64,000 nucleotides of DNA from Turnera subulata (taxonomy: Eukaryota; Streptophyta; Magnoliopsida; Malpighiales; Passifloraceae). The notes beneath the pieces were generated by a model, which ran no database searches, was not told the DNA's origin, and saw only the letters and a list, made by a program, of their open reading frames with translations. The stretch is taken from the NCBI GenBank assembly GCA_028386065.3, contig JAKUCV010001068.1, forward strand, positions 121,729-185,728, given 5' to 3'. The position numbers were made by a program, and so were the translations under genes. Below are positions 44,263-55,549 of the stretch, piece by piece (positions within the stretch are counted from its first letter, which is position 1; each line of letters starts with the position of its first letter).

Positions 44263-45865
44263 TGTGAATACCTGACCCAAAATCACTTGGGCCTATTCAC
44301 CTTTCCTTTACACCTTCTTCATAACCATCATCCAACATCTTTAGAGTTGCCAACCAAATTTTATTAAGGGACAAAAACTTAGGAAAAAACCCTTCATGTG
44401 ACTCCATTTAGGCAACTGGATAACGAACCAAAGATGCCGAACCCGGGGATTCGTCATGGATGGGAAGGAGTTAGGCACCCGTCCATGTTGGGGCGAAACT
44501 TTGTGCAATTAGAGGAATTTGTATGCCTTGTGCAAGTGTGCAAGTGTGAGCACCAAAACACATAATAACTGAATATTAAAAAGAAAGGGGAGAAGAAGAA
44601 GATTGGGCTTGAGTTTCCACCACTAGAAACCACCTACGTACCCCGGCGACGGGGTTCAAAGCCCACGTAGTTCTTGACATGACATCACAACAGTCACATC
44701 ATCATCAACATCAACATCTCAACAATAATTAGTCAGACAAAAAGGGATTAGGATTACCTCTTGTAGCCCTCCTCTGGCTCCTTGGTTTGGGTTGTGCCTC
44801 CCACACAATTTCCTCTAACTCCTCAACTCAATCTTGGAGTTCTTCTTAATTTTGCCCTTTGCTGCCTTCAATGGATGATGCTACCCACGAAATTCTGCCA
44901 GAGTTTTGCCTATGGAACTATTTTTTAAACTTGGAGAGATAGAGTTTCTCCAAGCTTCAAAGCTTTATGAAGAGTGTTTGTGTAATAGAATGTGTGTCCT
45001 CTGAAATGTGAGAGAGGGGTCCTATTTATAATGTTCTGGATAGCCTAGGGGCGTGGACCAACTTAATGATCAAGGCAATGGCAAAAAATCTGGGCCAAAA
45101 CCAAGTAGAATCAAATTACGGGCGAAAATCGGGGAGAAAGCGCGTTCCTGGGTATGCATGACCGCCATGGCCGGCGGTCATCCTATGGATGACAGCCAGG
45201 CCTGGCGGTCATGGGTGGAAGACCACCCAGGCCCGGCGGTCATCCCGAGATGACCGCCCGTGCCTACGTGTCTCACCTGTTCTTTCCTTTTTCGGTCCCG
45301 ATTCTCCCCTAATTCCTCCCTGATTGATCCTACCGCGTAATTAACCCCTAGACTGCCCAGAATCCTCTGCTTTCTTGATTACTACTCCTCTCAATCCTCT
45401 CCTAATTGACTAATTACACATTGATTCCACATTTTAAGCCAAAATCATACCAAAAACATTCTTGCTATTAAGGAATGATTTAACTCTGATTTTCCACGAA
45501 AATCAAAGCTAAATTGTCTGCAAGCAAGGTGTTAATGGGCTGTGCAACTCTGAAGAAAAGTCCATTAAATTGGACCCTTACATTTATCTTCAACCCAAGA
45601 ATAAATATAATTGGGTTTAATAAATAAACAAGCCCAAATTTAATGAGAAAAAATACATTTTAGCAATTTAGTCCTTAACATATCCTATGATTAAATCGTC
45701 TCATTAATCCTAGGCATATAAAAGTCTTAAATACTATAACGTATAAATTCTACTAAAATTAAACCCCATCCATGCTTCAACCTAAGACTAACTCATCAAT
45801 CTTATGATTCAAACATGTCTGGAGTCTAATCTCAATATAATTTTCATGAGTCAAATTTGTTCACA
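44263..45865 (-). repeat. 5' LTR of the gag-only element
   Basis: 1603 bp, TGTGAATACCTGACCC... to ...GTTCACA. It carries extra GACCGCC/GGCGGTC units at about 45156-45260 that are absent from the 3' LTR. Confidence 0.9.
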
Positions 45866-46154
45866 AGTACTATAAAAACTTTATTTGTATAGAATTTCAT
45901 CATAATACTCCTCTAAAACTGCGCAAAGAAAATTAGAATACTAGAAGAAGGAAGAATAATGACAAAGATATTTACTATCAACAACATAATGGCTAAAGAT
46001 TTCCAAAAAAATATTTATATAAAAATCTAAAAGTCTATATTTATATATTTTTCATTATATATAAAATTTTCTCAAAATGATAATTAATACTATACCACCG
46101 GGATTTATAAAGTATAATAATATATCACGTGCATCGCACGTGTAGAAAAACTAG

Positions 46155-48553
46155 TAGTATATATAAGAGCACGATCTCATCTAATTAAATGGCACCGAAA
46201 TCGAAAGACGAAAATACCCTTATTTAAAACTAATATAACAAAGAATGAATGACGTGTCATATATTAATGAATGATATGTAGTCTAGTGATTACTCCCGAT
46301 CCGAAGCACCCCTTTTCCATTCATAGAGAAATCCAATCGTCAAAATCACATATAATAAATCTTTTTTGTATAGAATTTCATCATAATATTCCTCTAAAAC
46401 CGCACAAAATTATCTAAATAATTAATATAAATAATTATGGAGAATAACATTAAAAAAAGGAATACAGAGAAGAAAATTAGAATACTCGAAGAACGAAGAA
46501 TAATGACAAATATACTTATTATCAATAAAGAGCACCGCAATTGAAAGATGAAAATATCCTTACTTCATATTAATATAGAAAATAATGAATGACGCGTTAC
46601 ACAGTAATGAATGATATGTAGTCTCCTATAATAATTCTTTTTATATAGAATTTCGTCACAATACTCCTCTAAAACTGTACAAAATTATCTAAATAGTTAA
46701 TATAAATAATTATAAAGAAGAGTATTGAAAAGAAGAAATATGAAGAAGAAAATTAAAATATTCGAAGAACGAAGAATAATAAAAAAAATACTTGTTATCA
46801 ATAATATAATCACTAAGGATTACAAAAAATAATTATATAAAATATAAAAAATCTACGTGAAGATTAGAATATACCGAAAAAGAGGTAATATAATATAATC
46901 TCACTATAATATAATATTGCAATACTTTAATTAATACAAATAAGTAAATTTGATATGTAATATATAAATTCGGAAGAGAAGAAATAAAGGATCAAAATAT
47001 TCTAAAAATTATTTCCTATTAACTTAAATATTGTCTTCTATTAAATTATTTACAGAAAAAATATAAAATATAAGAAAATTATCTAAATAATTAATATAAA
47101 TAATTATGAAGAAGAGAATTAAAAAAAAGAAATTTGAAGAAGAAAATTAGAATATTCGAAGAATGAAGAATAATGACAAAGATACTTATTATCAACAATG
47201 TAATAAATAAGGATTACAAAAAATAATTATATACATGAAAAGAAGAATGTACCGGAAAAGAGGTAATATTATATAACCTCACTATATAGTATTGTAATAC
47301 TATAATTTATAAAAATAAGTAAATTTATATGTAATATATAAAAAATCAGAAGAGAAGAACTAAAGGATCAAAATATTCTAAAAATTATTTCTCATTAACT
47401 TGAATCTTGACCTCGATTAAATTATTTACAAAAAAATAGATAAAATACAATTTAAAGGTTTTAATACAAATAAAAAAAGATAAGATTATAGAAAATACTT
47501 ATAAAAAGTTTTAACATAATACAAAGAACAAAATTCTGGCAAAGTATAATTAATATATAATATGTGGGAAAGAAGAATTGGAGGATCAAAATAGTCTAAA
47601 AATTATTTCTCATTAAAATTGTAAAATATTAACTTTGTTTACATCTTTTATTAGATATGAAACTTATAACGTCCAAGTCCAGAATGTATACATTCAAAAC
47701 ACAATATCAAATTTATCATGATTTGGTTTAGGCCCAATAGAGAATGGTCTCACATATTTTCAATTTTACTTTTATGATAATACGATGACTTGCATAACAT
47801 GATGCAAAGGATCAAAGATATAAATTTGAATGAATGTATCGTAAAAAAAATGACGGATATTCTTGAAGAAAATTCTTATGTGCACTTTTTCGAATTTTTT
47901 TTTTCTTCTGATGAGCTTCAAACACATATCTGTATGAATTTATTTCTTGATGAGTGTGTATATAATGCGCGATACAGATCAAGTTAGTGCAATATGGATT
48001 AAGGTAATACTTTTAATGTACCTTTTTGAGAGAAATATCATTATTCATTCCCATTCTAGATGGAAACATGGGGTGAAACATTACAATAGGCCTATATTTT
48101 CCTCTTCTAAACATTCGAACATGAACTAGAGTTGATATTTTAAAGACATTAAGAATGAAAAAATCTAATTCTAATTATATCATGGCATTAATGTTTTGAC
48201 TGGACAGACCAGGATCTTTTATTAGAAGTTCAAGAGATATACGTCGACAATATCTAAATGAGAACTCGTATTGATAAATAAAAAATAAAAAATAAGGAAT
48301 ACAATTATAAATTATATTAAAAAAATTTTGGTACAATAATTTTGTTGATTGTACTGTTTGGACAATGTTAATGTTACTATTTTGTTATTAGAATGGTGAA
48401 TGCCATTATTAACAATTACTATTGACATTATATTTTAATTATTTTTTTGTGAAATAAACAAAATTTTCAATTTTTAACATTATAATTTTGAGAAATGTAA
48501 TGCTAAAATATGAAAAACTAAACCATAGTGTGAATGCACGTGCATAAAACTAG
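46155..48553 (+). mobile_element. Helitron-like element B
   Basis: It begins right after the CTAG of element A with the 5'-type text TATATATAAGAGCACGATCTC and the ACCGAAATCGAAAG module. It ends with the palindrome TGCACGTGCA (48535-48544), five bases, and CTAG (48550-48553) followed by T. The inside is AT-rich, with a second 5' module at about 46520 and diverged repeats of a GAAGAAGAAAATTAGAATA-type block near 46470, 46740 and 47140. No helicase or captured gene recognised; frames at 47790-48129 are short. Confidence 0.5.
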
Positions 48554-48580
48554 TATACACAAAATCTATTATATCTATTA

Positions 48581-50854
48581 TCTATTATAATATATAAAAG
48601 CAGAGCCCTCACTCAGGGGCTCTACAATTTCGACACCTAGGACTCTGAGGATGTGACATTTGGCACAGCATCTAATTGACATGTGGCAAAATACACATTA
48701 AAATTTAAATTAAGTCCTACATCATATATTTCTACTGTGTCTTTATGGCCATTAATTACCGTATTTTAAAGGCTAAGAATTAAACAATTCATATGAATCC
48801 CTAAATAACACTATAATTAATACTATTATTTTTTCAAAAGATGTGCCTAATGATATATTTCCTTACTAATTAAAATTTGATTATCTACACCACCTAATTT
48901 TTCTCCCTGAGTTTTCCAAAAAAAAAACTATACGTATATGGACTGAAATATTTGCCTAATGATATATTTCCTTACAAATTAAAATTTGACTATCTTTACC
49001 ATCTAATTTTGCTCGCTGATTTTTTCCCAAAAAAAAGTGACACAAGTGACATGTGAGAATTGAAGAAAAAAAATAAATACAATAATAATGAAAAAAATAT
49101 TTTTAAGGAATTTAAGGCCATTATATCCATTAAAACTGCAACCTTTTATAAACGGCAGCCACAATCCAAAAACCAGTAAACACTATAATTATAACAAATT
49201 AAATGCATTAAATTCATTGTTAATGACCTAAATGGAAACTGTAACTTTTTGTAAACGGCATCCCACAATTCAAAAACTATTTAGCACTTTAATCACAACC
49301 AATTAAATACATTAAATTCATTGTTAATGACCTAAATGATTCCTCCTATATAAATGTGTTAAAAATACCAATCAAGAAGCGCTCATTCTTTTTAATTTCT
49401 TTCAGTTTCTTTTTTTCATAGATCTTTTCTCTTCCACAATGGTAAAGATGAAAGCATTTTCAAATTTCCCTCGATCTAGGCTCAAGACCGTTATTCTCTC
49501 CATCAGAACTCACTACCCAAAAAGGACCAAGCTCAAAGAAATTTGCCGGTCATGAGAGCAACCAACGCTGGAGCCAAAAGAAAAGTAAGTGGTAACCTGA
49601 ATTTGTGGGAGAGTGCCTTACAAGGGGAAGTAGGTGGTTTTGATACTAAAGAATAGTGGAGGAGGTGGGGAGGCACCGTGATTGTTTTAGGAAAAACTTT
49701 ATTTTTGACTTGGGTTTTTCCGGCAGGAAGTTGAAATATAAATTGAGCTGCTTCCAACTTAATTTCTACAAGAATATGCTATGGTGATTGGTTAGAGCTT
49801 TGACAAAAGAAATTGTGGTGGTTAAGGTATGATTTTTCTTTAATGTTTTTAGCCAATATTATTTTCCCAAGTAAACAACGGCACCAGAATATATATTGAA
49901 GACAACAATTAAAAAAAAAAGATTTTGACCAAATCTCTAACCTGATTCCTGTAGCTGAAAATACTATATCCGAAGTTTCTCATAATCTTTCTAATGCAGG
50001 ATTCATTTTCTTCTTTGTTGTAATGCTATATTGTATTCGGATTTTGCCTTTTTTATCAAAGCTTTCTCTTTTTGCCTTTGCCTCATTGATAGTTTTCTTT
50101 TTTCAAAGTTAGAACCAAGAACAAACCACCAAGCTATGATTTTTTTCCCTTTACAGGATATGTAGCAGCCTCATTGGTATATGTTATATTATTTTTATCA
50201 CCCGCAAGGTGCTTACTCTTATATAAATCGTATATATAAAGATGGAAACTTCTCATTTTTGCTTTGAGACATGCAACATTAGATTAGCGGAAGGGTGTAA
50301 AAGATTTGCCCATAAGGAATGGCCATTAGTCTAAGTGAATCTATGTGAAGAGTAATAATAATATGATAGCATATTTTTCTTATAGCAATTTCGAACTCTA
50401 TGATGGATGTCTAGGATGGTTTGGACTATACATTGAATTCTATATTTCTGTTTAATTTTTTAATGAACGGATTGGGAGATTCACTCAACCATACCCAACT
50501 GCACAATCTGGGTCGAATCCAAAAAATATATGTATTCTCTAAAAAAAAATATTAGTAATTTACCGTGGTTTCTTTATAAAATACCATAATCTTTTCCTAA
50601 ATCGAGTAAGCTGCTCGGACTAATTGTTGGCTCAGATTTTCTTTAGCGTGTCTCTGAGTTATAATAAATCTTAAGCCATAGAAAATTATTATTGTAAATA
50701 AGTTATTTATTAACAAAATATAATCACTAATATATTTTTATTAATAAATTATTATATTTTTTACTTATTTTTTCTATTTATTTTTATTACATTATATTTC
50801 TAATAAAATAATGAGTAATGTGACACCCGTGCGATCGTGCGGGTAGGAGACTAG
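48581..50854 (+). mobile_element. Helitron-like element C
   Basis: 5' end TCTATTATAATATATAAAAG preceded by A. Near it is a hairpin AGAGCCC...GGGCTCT (about 48602-48623). The 3' end has a hairpin CCCGTGCGATCGTGCGGG (50826-50843), seven bases, then CTAG (50851-50854) followed by T. TC start, hairpin, CTAG end and A/T flanks fit a Helitron of 2274 bp. No Rep/helicase. A short plus-strand frame at about 49440-49553 (MVKMKAFSNFPRSRLK) might be a captured fragment; I cannot identify it. Confidence 0.65.
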
Positions 50855-51250
50855 TATATGTAAAGCTAATACCCTCACCAGGTGTTGACACATAGGATTT
50901 TAGAGGTCTCCATGTATTGCCATGTGGAGGGTTTTAAGTGTAGTTTTAATCAATTAGATTTTGACATATGGCCATAATGACAAATATAATTATCCAAAAA
51001 AAAATTCAATATTTAAAAGATCCAGATAAGAATTAAACTCTAATCACAAAAGCTATATCCTTTAAGCTAAAAGCTGAAATTCAATATAAAAAAGATGCTC
51101 ATAAGAATTAAACTCTAATATGTAAAGCTTATGAATTATATTTGCTTCTATAATTGTTATCTGATAAGAATTATATTAGGTTTAGATTGATAAACTTTAC
51201 AACTGATAAGATAATATTGTTATTCAAACTAACCTTTTATTCCATCATCT
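50855..51250 (+). mobile_element. Possible fourth Helitron 5' fragment (D)
   Basis: Directly after the CTAG of C comes TATATGTAAAGCTAATACCCTCACC...GACACATAGGA. This parallels the start of C (TATATAAAAGCAGAGCCCTCACT...GACACCTAGGA). No 3' hairpin with CTAG was found further right; the end given is arbitrary. Confidence 0.35.
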
Positions 51251-52191
51251 CTCTTTAAATACCTATGTTTGTATGTGAAATAATAGTCTCTATCTGTAAT
51301 ATAGTTTCTCTATTCATTCATTTTTTTTATTCCTTTATTTTGTTTCTATTTGCACTATACAAGGTCTAGATACAGTGTGTGTGATACAGTTTCTCTGTCA
51401 TTCACTCATTCTCTCTTATTTTTCATTTGTTTTGTTTTTATTTACATGTACGAATGTTGGTATAATATTTAAAGTTATTTTATCACTCTTATTCTCCTCT
51501 TTATTTCCCAATCTATTTTAATTATTTTTTTTTATTTGTGCAGGAAAATAATCCCTTGAAACCCACTGGAAGTGAGCTAGTCTATAAGAATGGATGCATT
51601 CGCAACTCAACAGAGCCCGTACACAAGTCCAGAATTAAGGACAAAGGCCCAGCTATTTTTAGATGACAACCTCGATTTGATGATATAAGATAGATAGAGA
51701 GTCCCTTTCATTCAACCAAAATCTTTGAATGCGAGATGAGGGAACCGGCAGCAAATCAATAGGTTACTACAAGGCAAATTTTAGAGATTTCTAATCCAAA
51801 ATTTCTCCCATTAAAATTGAGGTATACATCTACAGAGTTATATATTAACGTCACCTTACACGGTACTCCACGTACATTTTCTTTTAACTTATTTTTATAT
51901 AGTCACGGATTTAACAGACATTACATAGATGTCTTAACTTCTTAGATCAGTTGCTTTAAAGCTTTGTGCACGCCTTGAATTTGCCTTCACCTAATGAATA
52001 TTGCCCACTCTGAAGTCTGAACCAACAATTGATAAACCTTCTACCATCAGATAAATGTGTCTTGCTTACTTGCATTAAGGTATTGTCAATGTCTTGTGAC
52101 GCTTTTTGGTTTTAATTTCTGTCAGTGGTTGATAATTTTTAAGAAATGTTTAATTCGGACTGGTCAACCTACCTTTGCTCAAATGTGACAC
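51251..52191. other. Laccase upstream region
   Basis: AT-rich non-coding DNA. No ORF, RNA or terminus recognised. Confidence 0.5.
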
Positions 52192-52199
52192 TATAAGTA
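52192..52199 (+). promoter_or_regulatory. Candidate TATA box of the laccase gene
   Basis: TATAAGTA lies 92 bp upstream of the ATG at 52284, a normal distance for a plant promoter with a short 5' UTR. Confidence 0.5.
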
Positions 52200-52283
52200 C
52201 TAGTCCTTTCTCTGCTCCTTGACATCCATTCTCATAATCAGAAATCCTTGTAAAACCATCATAGTTAGCAGGGGAAAAGAAAA

Positions 52284-54578
52284 ATGGGAATGCATCACAC
52301 TTGGTTTCTTGGATCACTCTCTCTTTCATTATGCTTTCTTGGTTTGCTTCTTTCTTTCCCAGTTGAAGCTGCAGTGAAGAAGTATCAGTTTGATGTCTGT
52401 ATTTTTTTTCAGCTAGAGCATCGTTTTTTGCTGGACTAGTTCTACAGCATGCAAGTATTCCCTAGGCTGTATTAGTAAAAGCTTGTGCTTTCGTGAATCA
52501 TGCAGATTCAAGTGAAGAATGTGAGCAGGTTGTGCCACCCCAAGCCAATCGTAACTGTAAACGGAATGTTTCCTGGACCAACCATTTATGCAAGAGAAGG
52601 TGATCAAGTTCTGGTCAATGTTACCAACTATGCTCAGTACAACATGTCCATTCATTGGTATGTGCACTTATTCGTCCACGGGTACTTTTAACTCCACCTC
52701 TGCAAGATGGAAACTTAACTCTCAACTGTTCCCTGCAGGCATGGCTTGAAACAATTCCGCAATGGATGGGCTGATGGACCTGCATACATCACACAATGCC
52801 CCATCAAAACTGGCCACAGCTACGCTTACAGTTTTAATATTACTGGTCAAAGAGGAACATTATGGTGGCACGCACACATCTTGTGGCTGAGAGCCACTGT
52901 TTATGGCGCAATTGTTATCATGCCTAAACAAGGAACTCCTTTTCCATTCCCCCAACCTTACCAAGAAACCAACATCATTTTAGGTTCGTCTTACTTACAG
53001 TACTGTAGATATTGTAAATTTTTGGGATTTACCAAGTTGGAATTCTGAAAGATGAAACAATTACCTCCTGCAGGAGAATGGTGGAACTCTGATGTCGAAA
53101 CAATTGTCAACCAAGGTAACAAGTTGGGCTTGCCTCCACAGAGCTCTGATGCACATACCATCAATGGCAAGCCAGGACCACTCTTCCCTTGTTCTGAGAA
53201 ACGTAATACCCTTAATTCTTTACTGCTTCATACTTTTGTTCAAGTAGAACAATTAAAACGTTTTGTCTTGCTTCATTAATCCAAATTAAGAACGCTTTTT
53301 GGAAAAGATTTTTGACAGGAAGAAAACAAAATTTTCCTCCCATTTCAGATACATTTGCTATGGAGGTGGAGTCAGGAAAGACCTACTTGTTAAGGGTCAT
53401 CAATGCTGCACTCAATGATGCACTCTTCTTCGCCATTGCCCGTCATAACCTGACGGTTGTGGAGATTGATGCAGTGTACACCAAGCCTTTCACAACCAAT
53501 GCTATCCTGATTGCTCCAGGACAGACCACAAATGTTCTTGTTAAGGCTGATCAAACTCCTGGACGGTATTTCGTGGCAGCTAGACCTTTCATGGACGGAC
53601 CAGTCCCTGTTGACAACAAAACCGCTACGGCTATTCTACAATACAAAGGCATACCAAACACAGTCCTCCCAAGTTTACCCAAGCTGCCAGCCCCTAATGA
53701 CACCAATTTTGCATTAGACTACACCAGCAAACTTAGGAGCTTGAATACTCCCCAGTTTCCTGCTAGCGTGCCTCTCAAAATTGATCGCCATCTCTTCTAC
53801 ACCATTGGTTTAGGACAGAACTCTTGCCCTACTTGCCAAAATGGTACACAACTAACAGCCTCATTGAACAACATAACTTTTGTGATGCCCAAGATTGGAC
53901 TGTTGCAGGCTCACTACTTCAACATCTCTAGAGTGTTTAGAACTGACTTCCCGGACCGGCCTCCTGTTCCATTCAACTATACTGGTGCACCAGTTACAGC
54001 TAACCTTGGAACTTCGTTAGGTACTAGGCTCAGTAAGGTGGCTTTCAATTGCACTATTGAATTGGTATTGCAGGACACCAATCTGTTGACAGTTGAGTCA
54101 CATTCGTTTCGTCTTCATGGCTTCAATTTCTTTGTGGTGGGAAGTGGGATTGGAAACTTTGATCCTGCAAAAGATCCAGCTAAATTTAATCTGGTTGATC
54201 CTCCTGAGAGGAACACCGCTGGGGTTCCAACTGGAGGATGGACTGCTATAAGGTTTCGAGCTGATAACCCAGGTAGCTTTTGACCCAAGTACTTTAATTT
54301 AGTGGTGTGTATATATTATTATAACCACGAACAATTGCATGCATATCTGTGTAGAAAATTAATGCTTAGGTTCAACTATAAGCATCTGATCTGCACATTT
54401 TAGCATCATAAAACTAACTAATAATAACTGTGCTTGTATGTATGCAGGTGTTTGGTTTATGCATTGCCACCTGGAACTCCATATGATGTGGGGACTGAAC
54501 ATGGCTTTCGTCGTGGAGAATGGAAAATCTGCTGAAGAATCCAATCTTCCACCTCCCAAAGACCTCCCTCCATGCTAA
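52284..54578 (+). CDS. LAC: Laccase (multicopper oxidase), six exons, with a changed copper ligand
   Basis: Role (known): secreted laccases oxidise monolignols and other phenolics in the cell wall, reducing O2 to water. Exons: 52284-52394, 52506-52657, 52739-52983, 53074-53202, 53349-54272, 54448-54578; GT-AG introns, phases fit, 563 residues, the usual size and intron number. A signal peptide covers about residues 1-30 ([20 protein letters not shown]). Copper motifs: HWHG (across intron 2), WWHAH, and [14 protein letters not shown] at the C-terminus are intact. The third motif, normally HPFHLHG, reads HSFRLHG: Pro to Ser, and His to Arg at residue 467 (CGT at 54110-54112). In the family that His binds the type-2 copper, so activity is doubtful although splicing and frame are intact. 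Many N-glycosylation sequons fit a secreted protein. Confidence 0.95.
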
Positions 54579-55028
54579 TTAATTAAGACAAAACAGAAAC
54601 TAATTTCCTCAACAGAGCTTCACTTTTCGGATGATATTTTCCAAAAATAGTCGTTTCCTTCATTGTATATGTAGCGTGTTCCGAAACAACAAAAGATGTT
54701 GATTCTTTCAGAATAACGTTCCTCAATTGTATTGCATCACATTGATGAGATTGTTTTGGAGACCAAAAAGAACCTCCATCATGTAAACAAGACTTATCAA
54801 ACAACAGTCTTTTTTTTTTTATAAAAAAAATATATTGGTCTTCATGTTTGCCTTATTATGGTCTCTATGCAGAACTTTAACAACCATAACTTCAATGAAT
54901 AAAAAGGAACACATAGGATACACCTTGTCATTCGAAAGATACACAAGGTGAACGTCTTCTTATTCTAGATGTCACACCGACAGGCAGCTCTGGACTGGAA
55001 CCATCCAATCCATCTTAAAAATATGTCC
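54579..55028. other. Laccase 3' flank
   Basis: 3' UTR and intergenic DNA up to the gypsy element. A second candidate end-of-gene AT-rich stretch is at about 54815-54835. No other gene. Confidence 0.5.
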
Positions 55029-55033
55029 AAAGG

Positions 55034-55549
55034 TGATGCCGGACCAAGGTATGAACTAAAGAGTATTTATTTTGGATTTGGGGTAACCAAAATATTTAAG
55101 GATACAGATTATCACCACCTTAAATATTGGGTTAGAACACTCATTCTCAATAATTTTCCAAGAGATATAGATACTCACCACTCTTAAGGAAAAAATTAGA
55201 AAGAAAGAAAGTGTTTAAGTTTAAACTCAAAGGAATCCTAAGAGACTTAAACTAGAAGGAGAAGAGAAAACTCTCTATCAAAGAAAAATATTTCACTCAA
55301 ATTCACTTGTGCCTAAAGCATTACAATGCATGGGTTTATATAGGCAAGTGATAGCACACAATTTTATTTGGATTCACACATATTTTTTAGTATCCTTTTG
55401 AAATTATGGTATGAAAGCAACTTTTGGTGATTGTTGCTATTTTTGAAAAATCTTGCTAGTTGTAATTCTTGACAAATCAAATCTTGCTAGTTGTAATTCT
55501 TGACTAAAATCAAGCTGCAATTTTTGACCTTCATGAAGCTCCTGCGTCA
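55034..55549 (-). repeat. Gypsy 3' LTR
   Basis: 516 bp. The polyprotein stop TGA (55547-55549) is the first three bases of the LTR on the minus strand. Confidence 0.95.

Larger units (their letters stand above)
37638..45865 (-). mobile_element. Non-autonomous Ogre-like LTR element (gag only)
   Basis: An 8228-bp element with LTRs 37638-39175 and 44263-45865, flanked by AGTAC (37633-37637 and 45866-45870). The tRNA-Arg primer site (44243-44260) and the polypurine stretch GAGGGGCATC by the 3' LTR set minus orientation. Only a degenerate gag is found (42573-43744). No protease, RT or integrase motif lies between gag and the 3' LTR. That interval holds AT-rich DNA, a short plus-strand ORF (41165-41488) and the GGGCAGCTATGCCC array. 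It fits gag-only elements mobilised in trans by a full-length Ogre/Tat relative. LTR differences (substitutions plus a 65-bp length difference) make it much older than the copia element. Confidence 0.9.
37141..46154 (+). mobile_element. Helitron-like element A, interrupted by the Ogre-like element
   Basis: The 3' terminus is typical of Helitrons: a 7-bp-stem hairpin CACGTGC-ATC-GCACGTG (46126-46142), eight bases, then CTAG (46151-46154) followed by T. Near the left are two 5'-type modules (TATATACAAAAGCACGAAC at about 37146; TATGTATAAAAGTACGAAC at about 37539) followed by the same ACCGAAATTGAAAG-like text. The exact 5' end is unclear, perhaps because one Helitron copy lies in another. The 8.2-kb LTR element at 37638-45865 is inserted in it with an AGTAC duplication. 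There is no Rep/helicase gene, so it is non-autonomous. Confidence 0.55.

Noticed and set aside
52413..53279. Separate small ORFs in the laccase region
   Set aside because: They are laccase exons plus intron read-through; spliced exons give one 563-residue protein.
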